Source of the DNA: Pelodera strongyloides
Taxonomy: Eukaryota > Nematoda > Chromadorea > Rhabditida > Rhabditidae
Reading direction: 5' to 3'
Assembly: GCA_036852015.1 (NCBI GenBank)
Contig: JAANDG010000365.1
Location: 1-64,000, forward strand
Length of the DNA: 64,000 nucleotides
Both the position numbers and the translations under genes were made by a program. The notes under the pieces were generated by a model. The model saw nothing but the letters and a program-made list of their open reading frames with translations, did not search any database and was not told the origin of the DNA. Below are positions 34,201 to 43,840 of this stretch, piece after piece (the stretch's first letter is position 1; every line of letters starts with the position of its first letter).

Positions 34201-35285
34201 GGCTTCCCCGGAGCTCCATCCTCGATTAAGATTTCCAAGGGATTGGATGGTGCTCAGCTTACATGGGAACCTCCAGCTAATTCTAACGGTACGTTATTGA
34301 TTATTATTGATTATTTTATTCTTCATTGGAGTTTGATGTTAAAAAGTGCCTATTATCGTCTTCCCGCCATTGTTGCGTAAGATGGGAACGGCACTCTTTT
34401 TGGCATTGTTTTTGTTTACCACCACCTTGTCCATCTTGTATTTGCCATTTTGCAGTATCTGGTCGTATTCTGGAGTACTCGGTGTACTTGGCCGTGAGGA
34501 ATCAAACCCAACACGGGGATGCACAACTGGCTTTTATGAGGGTGTACGTTTTCTTCAATTTATCACTTTTAACTAATCTTAGTCTTACTCGCGACTTTTT
34601 TTGCGGCAAAGAGAGTGAAAAGTCCACGACCTTGAAGTCTTGTAATCCATTGTAGTTTGGTTAGGTGTATTTGCTCTGAGGTTGGTTATGAATGCTTCCT
34701 TCCAACCTTACCTCTTTCCCCATTTTCCTATTATTCCAGATATGTGGGTGCCGAGGCAGAGTGTGTGGTCACCCAGTCCAACTTAAATGCCGCTTACGTG
34801 GACACTAGTGCCAAACCTGCAATCATTTTCCGAATTGCAGCAAAGAATGAAAAGGTTAGTTTTTGTCTTCAGTTCTCACTTGATTTACCATCGATCTTGT
34901 TATATAACGATATATTTCACCGATCGACGGTCGGTAAGGTATCGCGGTTTAGCTAAACGTTGGCTTACTGTAGATCGGACTTATTCGGGGTTCTCTTTTC
35001 AGGGTTACGGTCCAGCCACTCAGGTCAGGTGGTTGCAGGAACAGAGGATTGGAACACAACCGGCTAGCAGGTTGGCTTTTGATTTTGTGTATGAATACCA
35101 GTCTATAAAAGCATGGCTCGCCACTTTTTGTTTTCTCTACCATCTATCCGATCCTTTTTACCAATATTTCTTTTTGCAGGTATCCTGTAAGTTCTGTGCC
35201 TACTACTCCACAACAACAGGGTGCTTCCAACGCGACAACCTACTACCACCAACCAGCAAAGAGAGTTCGAATGGATCATGTCTGA
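25271..35285 (+). CDS. hcf-1: Host cell factor 1 (Kelch + Fn3)
   Basis: Thirty-three exons give one continuous 1193-aa frame: 25271-25339, 25530-25666, 25776-25876, 26056-26176, 26630-26759, 27075-27206, 27466-27574, 27735-27805, 27964-28023, 28398-28542, 28744-28847, 28942-29034, 29527-29620, 29813-29982, 30195-30346, 30432-30546, 30690-30794, 30980-31084, 31337-31417, 31570-31697, 31873-32077, 32265-32321, 32521-32592, 32739-32804, 32923-32965, 33123-33310, 33489-33596, 33780-33923, 34189-34288, 34456-34543, 34740-34854, 35003-35070, 35180-35285. HCF-1 is a nuclear scaffold that recruits chromatin modifiers to transcription factors. A Kelch propeller spans about residues 40-405 ([24 protein letters not shown]). 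[20 protein letters not shown] opens the first Fn3. A Q-rich middle covers about 490-950. The C-terminal Fn3 pair contains TAYRFRV and [20 protein letters not shown]; the end is a basic KRVRMD signal. I saw no HCF proteolytic repeats. Exon 7 uses a weak TTGAG acceptor. Confidence 0.96.
26282..26360 (+). repeat. Tandem duplication in hcf-1 intron 4
   Basis: AATTTCTCTCGCGC(T/C)CTCCTC followed by TTTTTCTTTGCTG occurs twice, about 42 bp apart. It is pyrimidine-rich and lies between hcf-1 exons 4 and 5. No coding role. Confidence 0.75.
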
Positions 35286-36285
35286 GTTATCTTATTCACT
35301 TTCACTCTTAGACAGTTGTGTTGTTTTACCGTAGCTAATACTTCCTTAATTTACTTATAAATTCTCTTTTTTTTATATTTTATCAACTTTATTTCGCAAT
35401 GAGTTTTATTGACGTTTTTGTTGTCTCTTGTATTTGATACTGCACGATTTTACAATTGTGAAATCTCACATATGGGAGCAGATTTTGTTTGAACATGTTG
35501 GCTTTTGGCTTCAGGTTTGTTGCTGTTATGTTCTTTTTCTATTTCACTTTTATAGTGTTTGTTGTTTCTACAGAATCCGCTTAATAAGCTTCGTTCTTTC
35601 GGATTGTTCAAGTATGAGCTCCTTGACGTGTGTGAGTGGCGTGAAATTTTTTCACACATTTACGCTTTCCATGTTCTGATACTCTTGTTTCAGAGCCCAT
35701 TTTTTGGGTTATTGGTTTCTTTGCATTCCGCAAAGGCGTGTTATTAATTTTGTTTTCTTCTTTAATTTCTCGATGTATAGGGATAATTGTACGTTAATGG
35801 CTAACTAATGTGTAAGTTATCATGCCAATTAATAATAAACAATTATATTGATGTCGATTTTTTGTGTAGTTGATGGGTTGCAAATCCAGGATATCTACTT
35901 ATACAGGAGAAGCTGATTTAGCGGTCTGGATTAGTTGGCGTGGATTAATTAGGCCAAAAGTCTTTGCAACACTGCCTGTTTTGTACGGGAACTTGGGTTT
36001 GTAGGTTCCATTTGGCCTATTTAGAGCGTGGTTGTGATCACAATGGTTTACGAGCAAGTTACGTAGGTGCGGTTTTAATCGGGATTGCTGCCTTCCTAGT
36101 ATTATGATCACCCCAATTCGTGATACGATTAGTTTCAATTTACCTTAATCCGTGTGCGACCGGATGAGGAGATTTTTTAATCATCTGGAGATTGTTAGTT
36201 CCGAATAAACCACCCCCGTATGTTTCTACCTTGGTGGTTAGTCACGGATACGCAATGTAGTTCTTACTGAACCTTCTATCCCTTC
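35286..36285. other. 3' flank of hcf-1
   Basis: Probable 3' UTR and spacer. AATAAA-type sequences occur near 35830. No other gene was supported; the short open frames here lack splice context or family signal. Confidence 0.4.
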
Positions 36286-36791
36286 TAACAAGCACAGCAA
36301 GATATACAGCCTGGTGTACTATGCCATCAACTTGCACAGAGATGGCCTGTCCATGATTCGCACTTGCGAAAATGACAAGAAATAGTATGGATCTATTTCA
36401 AATAGCACGGGTTCGGGACACTTTTTCTGCAGGACAGCAGGACCACGTCTAGTGCGTTATTCGCATGGGTTACGGTAGGCATTGCACACTCTTGTAAAAT
36501 GGTTTTTGAACATGGACGGGCATTTGTCATTTTCGCGAGTGCGAATCGCAAAACGAAGACACGTTGGATGACTAAACACTGGGAATTGTGTAACACCGAA
36601 AGCCGAACTACAGACCCCAAAAAATCAGCGCAGCTAGGGATAAGACACCGAAAACAATCAAGGTTTGCATTGACTCCAAATGGAATTGCAGTGAAAACAA
36701 ACAACATGTCCAAGCTGCTCGAAGTACCCGACCACCAGCACAGACCAACTCCGAACTCCGACAAGTTATTAAGGCTTGACGGGAGAAAAAT

Positions 36792-37980
36792 CGGCTCTAT
36801 TTTACAATAGGCGGCCTTAGGTGTTTAGGCGGCCTTATTTGAACTTATAGGCGGCCTTTACTAATAGGCGGCCTTATTTAAAATAATAGGCGGCCTTAAC
36901 GAATAGGCGGCCTTAGACAGGCGGCCTTAACGATTAGGCGGCCTTATTTTTAAACAGGCGGCCTTAGCCAAAAATGTTCATTTTCGTTGATTTTTCTTAT
37001 TTTTGCTATTTTATTACACTTTACATACATTGCTGGTTTTTAATCACAGTGTAGCTGCATGATGCCCAATAACATCAATAACATAAGCACACATTGAAAA
37101 TTTGAAAAGAAATAGTTAAGCATGTGACATAATAGCCCGTATTCTCGGGTCGACGGAAACGTTCCATTTGGGAAATCCTTTGTATGCAAATTTCTCGACT
37201 ATCTAGACTAGCTCTGGAGGAAAAATTTGCATACGAATGAGCTCCCAAACGACCCAAACGGAACGTTCCCGTCGACCCGACCCGAGAATACGGGCTATTG
37301 AAGAAAACCGACGAACGAGAGGGGACGCTAAACAGGATATGATTTTCTAATTTCGGAGAGCAATTTGTTCATAAACTTAATAGGGCCGCCATGAGAATGC
37401 CGAAACATGTATTGATACATGTAAGTGGGCATGAGCTCATTGGTACTGCCTCTCAAATATCTTAGAGAACCTTTCAGCGCACCGTGGCTTCAATATATTG
37501 TGTGTGGACTACCGGGTCAGTGGGATCAACAAAATTCATCTTATGGTTGACCCACCTATATTCAAACCTCCACAAGCGGCCCATCCATCACTCACCACAA
37601 TGGTGAAGGGCTTCACATTCTGATGTATTATTGGCAACAAAGTGACCGCGTCCCTCTTAGCAACTTCGAACCTAGCTACTTTATTAGTGCCGCGCTCAAA
37701 TCATACCGAAAATCCGCTCTCTTTTCCCCGGTTCATATTTCTCGCTCGAAGTTTGTGATGAGTGCAACAGGGCGAAAACCAAAAAAAATGAGAGGAAAAA
37801 AAAATAAAAAATAAGGCCGCCTAATCGTTTGGGCCGCCTATTATACTAAGGCCGCCTATTCGTTAAGGCCGCCTGTTTAAGACCGCCTATTAATAAGGCC
37901 GCCTAAAAGTTCAAATAAGGCCGCCTATTAGTAAAGGCCGCCTAAAAAACGCTAAGGCCGCCTATTGTAAAACAGAGCCG
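36792..37980. mobile_element. Foldback element with 9+9 GC-rich 11-bp units in its arms
   Basis: The 1189-bp element has termini CGGCTCT(A/G)TTTTACAATAGG in inverted orientation and a 6-bp target duplication AAAAAT (36786-36791, 37981-37986). The left arm (36810-36968) holds nine copies of TAGGCGGCCTT with AT-rich spacers. The right arm (37812-37969) holds nine inverted copies. Spacers match between arms, but two neighbouring units are swapped. The core has no convincing transposase. A second hairpin (37133-37295) is nested inside. The repeated units look like clustered protein-binding sites. Confidence 0.9.
37133..37295. mobile_element. TA-flanked hairpin MITE nested in the foldback element
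   Basis: Ends GCCCGTATTCTCGGGTCG and its inverse, flanked by TA on both sides. The arms continue (GGAACGTTCC region; ATTTGCATAC pairs with GTATGCAAAT). About 163 bp. TA duplication is typical of Tc1/mariner-type MITEs, but no further evidence is visible. Confidence 0.75.
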
Positions 37981-38774
37981 AAAAATCGACGGCAAATACA
38001 TTATGAAGAAGTGCAAGCACCCGACAACATGTGCATTCCCTGTGAAATAGCACAAATCAAGTTTTAAACACAACAAGCACCGTTACCCACTTTTATGGGA
38101 TAAACGATAAACAACGACCAAGCCGTTTTGTGCTGCCTGGACCAGGGCACCACAAAACGGTTGAAGAGAATCACACACCCACGACACAACAAATTGATCA
38201 CCATATACATACACAAAACTGTTATTGTTAGCACAGCACAGAAAGCGTTCCACTGCGCCGCGCGACAGCCAGGGAGGAACAACACGGGCCCATGCTGGAC
38301 CAGAAGTTAGTGATGATGATTCACACCAGCCAGCATTCCACCGCCCGCACGTTCGTCCATTCGAATTGACAGTCTGAAGATAAAAGAGAAAAGCGATGCA
38401 GAAATTAACTTAAAGGGAATATGTAGGCACTCAAAATGAGCAAAACAACTGCGAAACTAGAGTTTCCACACCAGACATGAATTTAAGTAGGCGACTGAAT
38501 ATGTAAATTCGAATATTCTCATTTGCATGCAAATATGTCGCTGTTGCAAGCTATATGCCGATGTATGCACACATGCTAAATTGTTTGCTCCATCAGCACT
38601 GCCGTGTAAGCCAGGGGGTCAAGCCACGCGTTTACTATGGAAAAGATGAACTTTGAAAATCATTTTCTTTTAAATGGGAAACTTTTAACAATTTTTGTTG
38701 TTGTTTCCTTAATGAGGAACACACATTCTATTAATACAGCTTAACTTCAAAAAGGGCATACATATTTCCTTTAA

Positions 38775-38949
38775 AGCGAAATACCGGCCGGTTTTTGAAA
38801 CGCATCGAGTACTCCCTGCTTTCCTATGCTTCATATGCAAATGAGCATAAATTTGAATAAAAAATAGACCCCAATAGACCCTTTTTAGCATAACTGCATA
38901 GGAATGCAGAAATTTGAGATGCGTTTCAAAAACCGGCTGGTAGTTCGCT
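38775..38949. mobile_element. TTAA-flanked MITE, AGCGAAATACCGG family, copy 1
   Basis: 175 bp between TTAA at 38771-38774 and 38950-38953. It begins AGCGAAATACCGGCCGG and TTTTTGAAACGCAT, and the right end is the inverse (ATGCGTTTCAAAAACCGG ... TTCGCT). Related copies are at 49990-50157 and 55153-56817. Confidence 0.9.
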
Positions 38950-39167
38950 TTAAACATAAAAATGAACACCTGCCGGACGAATTTGTTTCATAACAGTAGT
39001 GTTAATTATAGAACCAGGTACTCTAAAACGAAAACTGAAGATATCAATAAAACTAATTATTTTCTTGAAGTGTTATTCCTTCACACATTAGACACATACG
39101 AGCAACGCAGCTTCCAATTCGCACGTGTTAAGCAATGGACCTTGAATTTCTCTCTCAGAGTGTGGAG

Positions 39168-39320
39168 GCGACCTCGTCGCCTCCCTGGCCCGACAAATTC
39201 CCGGAACATCCCAGAACACGTGCGATTTAGTGAACCACGTTCTGCTTCAACCAAGCTGCGATACAAGAAAGAAGAGTGCTGCTCTCTCGGAGAAGCGGAG
39301 TTGGATCAATCCAACTCCCC
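39168..39320 (+). other. Pair of short perfect hairpins
   Basis: GGAGGCGACCTCGTCGCCTC and one further C form a 9-bp GC-rich stem with a 3-nt loop at about 39168-39188. GGAGTTGGAT-CA-ATCCAACTCC forms a 10-bp stem with a 2-nt loop at about 39299-39320. Two such stems 110 bp apart could belong to a structured RNA or a small foldback. No RNA class recognised. Confidence 0.35.
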
Positions 39321-39704
39321 GGCCCGAGCAGAACTGTTGCCTTCCCGTATGGCAGCTTGGTTGCAGCAGTGCTCGGATGCATCGAATATGCGAAGAAAAA
39401 ACATAACAGGAAAATAAGTAGATTAAAAGGTCTTATCGGATTTTCCGTCGAATCCTTTGGAATGTAGCGTTCCTGTGGATCGCCAGCATTTTCGTCTCAC
39501 CAGCAGGAGTGAATCCCCTCTTCTTACTGGCACGCGTCTAAAATATAAATACGTAAAAAATTGCAATTGTGAACGTAGAAGAAAACGCGTGTTGAAAAGA
39601 ATCGCACGAACATTGATGCACAAGTAATGAATGCGTTCACATAAGAAACAGAAGGTTATCGAAAAATATCACACGCGGAGCCAATATTCTCTGGTCGGCT
39701 TACG

Positions 39705-39800
39705 CACCGGGTCCCGTTCCAGGTAGAAAACCCGGTACGCGTTCCGGATCGCGTACCAGGTTTTTTGCTGGGTCGGATACCGTGCGGCACAGTACTTGGC
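39705..39800. repeat. GGGTCCCGTTCC repeat cluster, copy 1
   Basis: ACCGGGTCCCGTTCC, AAACCCGGTACGCGTTCCGG and GATCGCGTACCAGGTTTTT lie close together with inverted relations. The motif recurs in opposite orientation at 42480-42610. GC-rich island in AT-rich surroundings. Confidence 0.5.
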
Positions 39801-40403
39801 TACGGTAGCCGCGACGTATTTTAGAAAACACCTTATAAAGTGCAGAATCGCGCCCAGCCCCTTTCCGCTTGAAAAATATAATAAACAATATTAACTTTAC
39901 GCCAATTAAAGAAATCACTTAGAATATTTTATTATAAGACTCCAATGTCAAATTATACATACGGCAAACATGCAATTACAAAACGTTATAAGATATGGGA
40001 AAATGTTATGGAAACGTAATGATGTTAATGATGTAAATAAATATATCAGTAAACTGACAATGAGTGCAAACAATTATAATAAGGGTAAAGTCAGCTACAT
40101 AACTGCGACGTCAACAATAATCAAACTATGTAACGCGGTTAAATTAAACAACAGAGTTATGCCAAGAGTTAATCTACAAGTCAAAATAGTAACTAAATAT
40201 ATAAATAAATCTATCTAGCATACTATCATATCTACATATCATATCTAACATAAACTAAATACCTAACAACATAAAAAATAGCCAACAACTCGCGAATAAA
40301 TTACTTGAACTAATAGCTATAGGTTGCACAGACGAGGTAGTGTTCAAATGCTTCCAGAAATTTTCCCACTAATTCTAAGTGGAGGATGTGTATATGGGAA
40401 ACC

Positions 40404-40476
40404 AAAAACCCCGATTTCGCCCCGATCAAGTCCCTCAAAAAATCGGGCCCTGATCGGGGCGAAATCGGGGTTTTCA
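40404..40476. repeat. Short hairpin with 23-bp arms
   Basis: AACCCCGATTTCGCCCCGAT and its perfect complement are separated by about 20 bp, and flanking bases extend the pairing. It could be a tiny foldback or a structured RNA. Confidence 0.7.
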
Positions 40477-41779
40477 CTTTCCTGTGAAGTACTTCTTAAC
40501 TTATAAACAGTTTGCGTACTAATTACCTCATTTAGTACCCAACAAGTATATTTCTAAAGCTAAAGCCGTCTGTCTGTATCGTCTCGTTCCCACAACTTCA
40601 GGGTTTCTGGCTGTGCTGTGTGCTGTATGTGGCATCCGTGCATGTCGGGACCTGTGGTCAGAATGTCGTGGAACCAATTAGCCGAGCGTTCCGCCATCGC
40701 AACTGCATCTAGATTTGACATATTTTAGCATGATGTGTTTAATTGTCAGGAAAATGAACCCAATGAGTACAAAAGACGGAAATAACACTGCGTATAGCAT
40801 ATCACAAATTCGGGTTTCCAGTGATGAGTGCTCATAAAATTGGCTTGCAAATTAGAGTTCTAGTCCCGTCATCTTATTTGGTGTTCATTCCCAAATTCAG
40901 GAAATAACTTTAGGCTCAACACAAACGAGGTAATATTCGTTACATGCCCCAAAGGGTTGTGCGCATCGAAGAATATTTTAATAAACATATACAAATTCAC
41001 ACCAACCTTGATGCTGCAGATATTTCTTGCAAGTTGCGAAGCACGAAGCGTTGCAGTGAAGCAGAATCCGTCGCGTTAATATCCTCACGTACGATGTCAT
41101 CCCTGAATAATTTATTTAAAGTGAAGAAAACTCCATTTGTTTGCCCACTATGACGCCTAGAAACTATAGCCAAAAATAAAAGATTCTATTGGAGAATTTC
41201 TTATGGTAGCTACTAGGTACAAGCTTTTCGCACCTAACTGGCGGTACAACAATATAGGCTTTTCGCCGTTCTCGCTTTCAATAAGCATCTAGCCCCCCCC
41301 CATCGGCAATTTCACCATGTAAAAAGCGCTAGAGGTTACCCAGCACTAGCCGAGAAGTAGCCAGTGATCTAAAGTCACCAACCTGGAGTTTGCGTTGCCG
41401 AGCACATGGGTCTGTGGTCTGTGTCATCGCATTTATTTTACCACTCCGTGTCAGTGATCATTTCTGTCGGTTGTGCAGTTGAAAGCGTCCGATCGTGTCC
41501 TAAACAACAATGTGGAAAATATATATGACCATCATATAAGGCTTCCCATGGATCCTAAAGCAACAGGAAAGTGCAAGTCTCACCTTCACAACTTCTGGAA
41601 TTCATATTCAATCCCAATAATCATATCTCACATCGCACAGGCTCGCAAACGGTTGAGTGAGAGAAAATGCGCTAAAATGGGAGTATAAGACAGTCGTCAG
41701 GTCGGACAGGTCGTCACAGAAATGCGAATGAAACCGAACCTCTGCCCCATAATAATACATTAAAACAACAAATACGTAC

Positions 41780-42216
41780 ATTCTTCCATCCTGCCGAAAT
41801 ATTGGTGTTTATCGTGGTCCAAAACTGGCGCGGTTGCACTTGCTCAAGCCTGAAGGAATACGCATATAAGAACATCCAGGAAATAGTCAGTTCTTCTCAA
41901 TAGGTCATCCATAAAACTTACTTTTATATCATTATCCTCCCTTCCTTCTTCTTCGAAGCGAGCAGGCACGTTTCCCTAGCAAAATAAATGTGTGAATATA
42001 GGTAAAATAGAAGAGAACATCGAAAATTACAAAAACTCGTAGCGTTGGAAAATGACACCACGTGTTTGTAAGAATTTTGTACTTATAAACTGTAAAACTT
42101 AAGACATACATACCGATCTGTCTCCATAGCGTCGCTATTCCGTAATAACCAGCCCAGTTCTATCCAGCCGAACTCCGGTACCGCCACGAAGCAGTCGAAG
42201 TCTTTGTTGCAGACGT
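41780..42216 (-). CDS. Possible three-exon coding fragment, unrecognised
   Basis: Three minus-strand blocks keep frame across splice-like sites: 42110-42216, 41922-41975 and 41780-41842. The first reads ...DFDCFVAVPEFGWIELGWLL and the last VQPRQFWTTINTNISAGWKN, which look protein-like. The first block needs a phase-1 upstream exon, and the last ends at a donor (AAT|GTACGT); I found neither neighbour. The middle-to-last junction requires a weak GAG acceptor. A gene remnant, or inner exons of a gene whose other exons I missed, are both possible. No family recognised. Confidence 0.3.
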
Positions 42217-43840
42217 CTGAAATATTATGTGTAGTAAAGAAAACTGTTATAAAAATGCAAAGCTATTTATTGGATCTAAACATACCATAAAGCGTATTAT
42301 TTCATTTCATCGTCCTCGTTCCATGTCTTCATCGAAGCGGTACATGCACATGACTACCTGTTGCAAACAATAATATAGAAATTCAAAGAAAACGAACAAA
42401 AATAAGAACAAGTCGAAAAGCTGAGCATTCTCCAAAAAAAAAAGAAAGATAAATAAACATGCAAAGTGCATGCGAGGCAAACGAACCGGGTTCCGAACCC
42501 GGAACGGGACTCGGTTCGTTTTACGTACCGGTACGTACAGTAATACGAGCCGCCCAGGCGGAACGGGACCCGGTTCGTAAGGTCTAGCCGGAACGGGACC
42601 CGGTTCGTTCGCGCACATAGTTACGATGAAAAAAGAGCAAAATAAGTCGGTCGACTCCCAAAAAATCCCACGGAAAAACGTTCCGCCCATTGCCAGCTAC
42701 CGTAACCAAAATTCAGGGAAAAGCAAGTTTTTAAAAAAAGACGACACATCTGTACGATTACGGTAGCTTGAGCGCGTTATTTATATTTTCAAGGTATTTC
42801 ACTCTGTACATAAAAACTGCAGTTGTATTGTGTACCAGCCGGCTACGCCGCCCGAGGCGACTTTCTAGTAAATTTACTTTATTTTATGCATACGTGAAAC
42901 GGTGAAACGTAGATTAAAAATCAGTTAAAAAAATTACGGCAAGGATCATATGCTAAAATCCTCGCTTCGTCCCTTCTTTTGTTGCTCTAGATTTGCATGG
43001 TCTTTGTAGTTTACACCTAGTACTTTGAGCGCCGCGGAAACGCCCGAACGATACCCCACACATATTCCATATATGCAGCCTTTTTTGGACGTTTGTGAGA
43101 GGGGCGCTCGGGAAGTGAGATGGCTCAGTGCACGGGAACGTGAACTACTGAACCAATCCTACAACCTGAGCGTAACGCACATCATCCAAACGTACAATCA
43201 AACAAACGCACAAACAAACAAACAAAGCTTCCAACTTTATATAATAAGATTGTCTATTGTGCAAGCTATGTGAGTGTTGTTTCTTGTATGCGGTATTTTG
43301 TATCATGAGTGTGGTTTCCATAGGAACACCTTTTCAGGCCGGGTTTCATTATACGTGTCGCTTCGCTGTTGCTTTTCGACCGTTCTAGAACTCGATTATA
43401 AAATTACTTTGTTCCTTATGGTTTGATTGATGACTTGACTTGTTAAATTTGTTGCTCTCGTGGTGATGGACTGAGTTAATTTTGGAATAGTTTTTCCTAA
43501 TTTGTCAGCAAATCTCAAAATCGTGAATCGCGACTTACTTGGTCGTACCCTATTGATGCGATTATATATTAATCTAAATTCTTCGCACTAAATTTCACTC
43601 TTCTCTCTTTAATATATATTGCCTACTCTTTAATAATCTTTATATTTATTGCCTCCTGGAATCCGTAGTTTCAAACAATTTTTAGACAGTTCTGTCGCTG
43701 CGGGCTTTCTATTATTAAATTAATTTTTAATATAATTCTCGTTACGTTGAGACTTAGGTTGTTTCGTGAGTAATATTTATTCGTTGTCTGTTTTTGTATT
43801 CTCCAGAATTGTTGGCTGTTGTTCATGTTTCCTGTTCCAG
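42217..43840. other. Region upstream of ric-8
   Basis: Contains the second GGAACGGGACCCGGTTCGT repeat cluster (42480-42610) and, at 42838-42866, a GC-rich hairpin like that at the end of the dispersed element (GCCGCCCGAGGCGAC). The segment about 43020-43268 ends in a good donor (GCTAT|GTGAGT). It could be a 5' UTR exon of ric-8 spliced to the AG just before its ATG. The rest is AT-rich without visible genes. Confidence 0.4.
42480..42610. repeat. GGAACGGGACCCGGTTCGT repeat cluster, copy 2
   Basis: GGAACGGGACCCGGTTCGT occurs twice exactly (near 42550-42608) and once as a variant (GGAACGGGACTCGGTTCGT) next to CGAACCGGGTTCCGAACCCG. The inverted form is at 39705. The repeat is GC-rich with short palindromes. 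Confidence 0.6.

Larger units (their letters stand above)
36286..38050 (+). pseudogene. Decayed coding sequence interrupted by the foldback element
   Basis: A frame open from at least 36421 runs to the foldback at 36792. If the 1189-bp element and one 6-bp target duplication are taken out, the same frame continues from 37987 to a stop at 38048-38050. The right part has a cysteine/histidine-rich, basic stretch (YIMKKCKHPTTCAF), and the left part has DHQH. This spacing suggests a zinc-binding domain, possibly FLYWCH-like, but I do not recognise the family. A further coding-looking stretch (IYSLVYYAINLHRDGLS) at about 36301-36351 ends at a stop. It is more likely a remnant of a transposon or duplicated gene than a live gene. 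Confidence 0.35.
38051..41779. other. Repeat-rich intergenic region
   Basis: No gene was supported. It holds a TTAA-flanked MITE (38775-38949), two very stable short hairpins near 39168-39188 and 39299-39320, a GGGTCCCGTTCC repeat cluster (39705-39800) and a 23-bp-arm hairpin (40404-40476). A 151-codon open frame at 38962-39417 covers the hairpins, has no family resemblance and is left out. Confidence 0.45.

Noticed and set aside
36393..36764. 123-codon minus-strand frame
   Set aside because: Antisense to the plus-strand frame that continues across the foldback insertion.
38962..39417. 151-codon plus-strand frame
   Set aside because: Covers palindromes, has no recognisable domain and begins inside the edge of a MITE.
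41473..41688. 71-codon plus-strand frame after an AG
   Set aside because: No partner exons or domain; kept out for lack of support.
43025..43273. Frame upstream of ric-8 as a coding first exon
   Set aside because: It has no ATG at its start, and its donor phase does not join the ric-8 frame; at most a 5' UTR exon.
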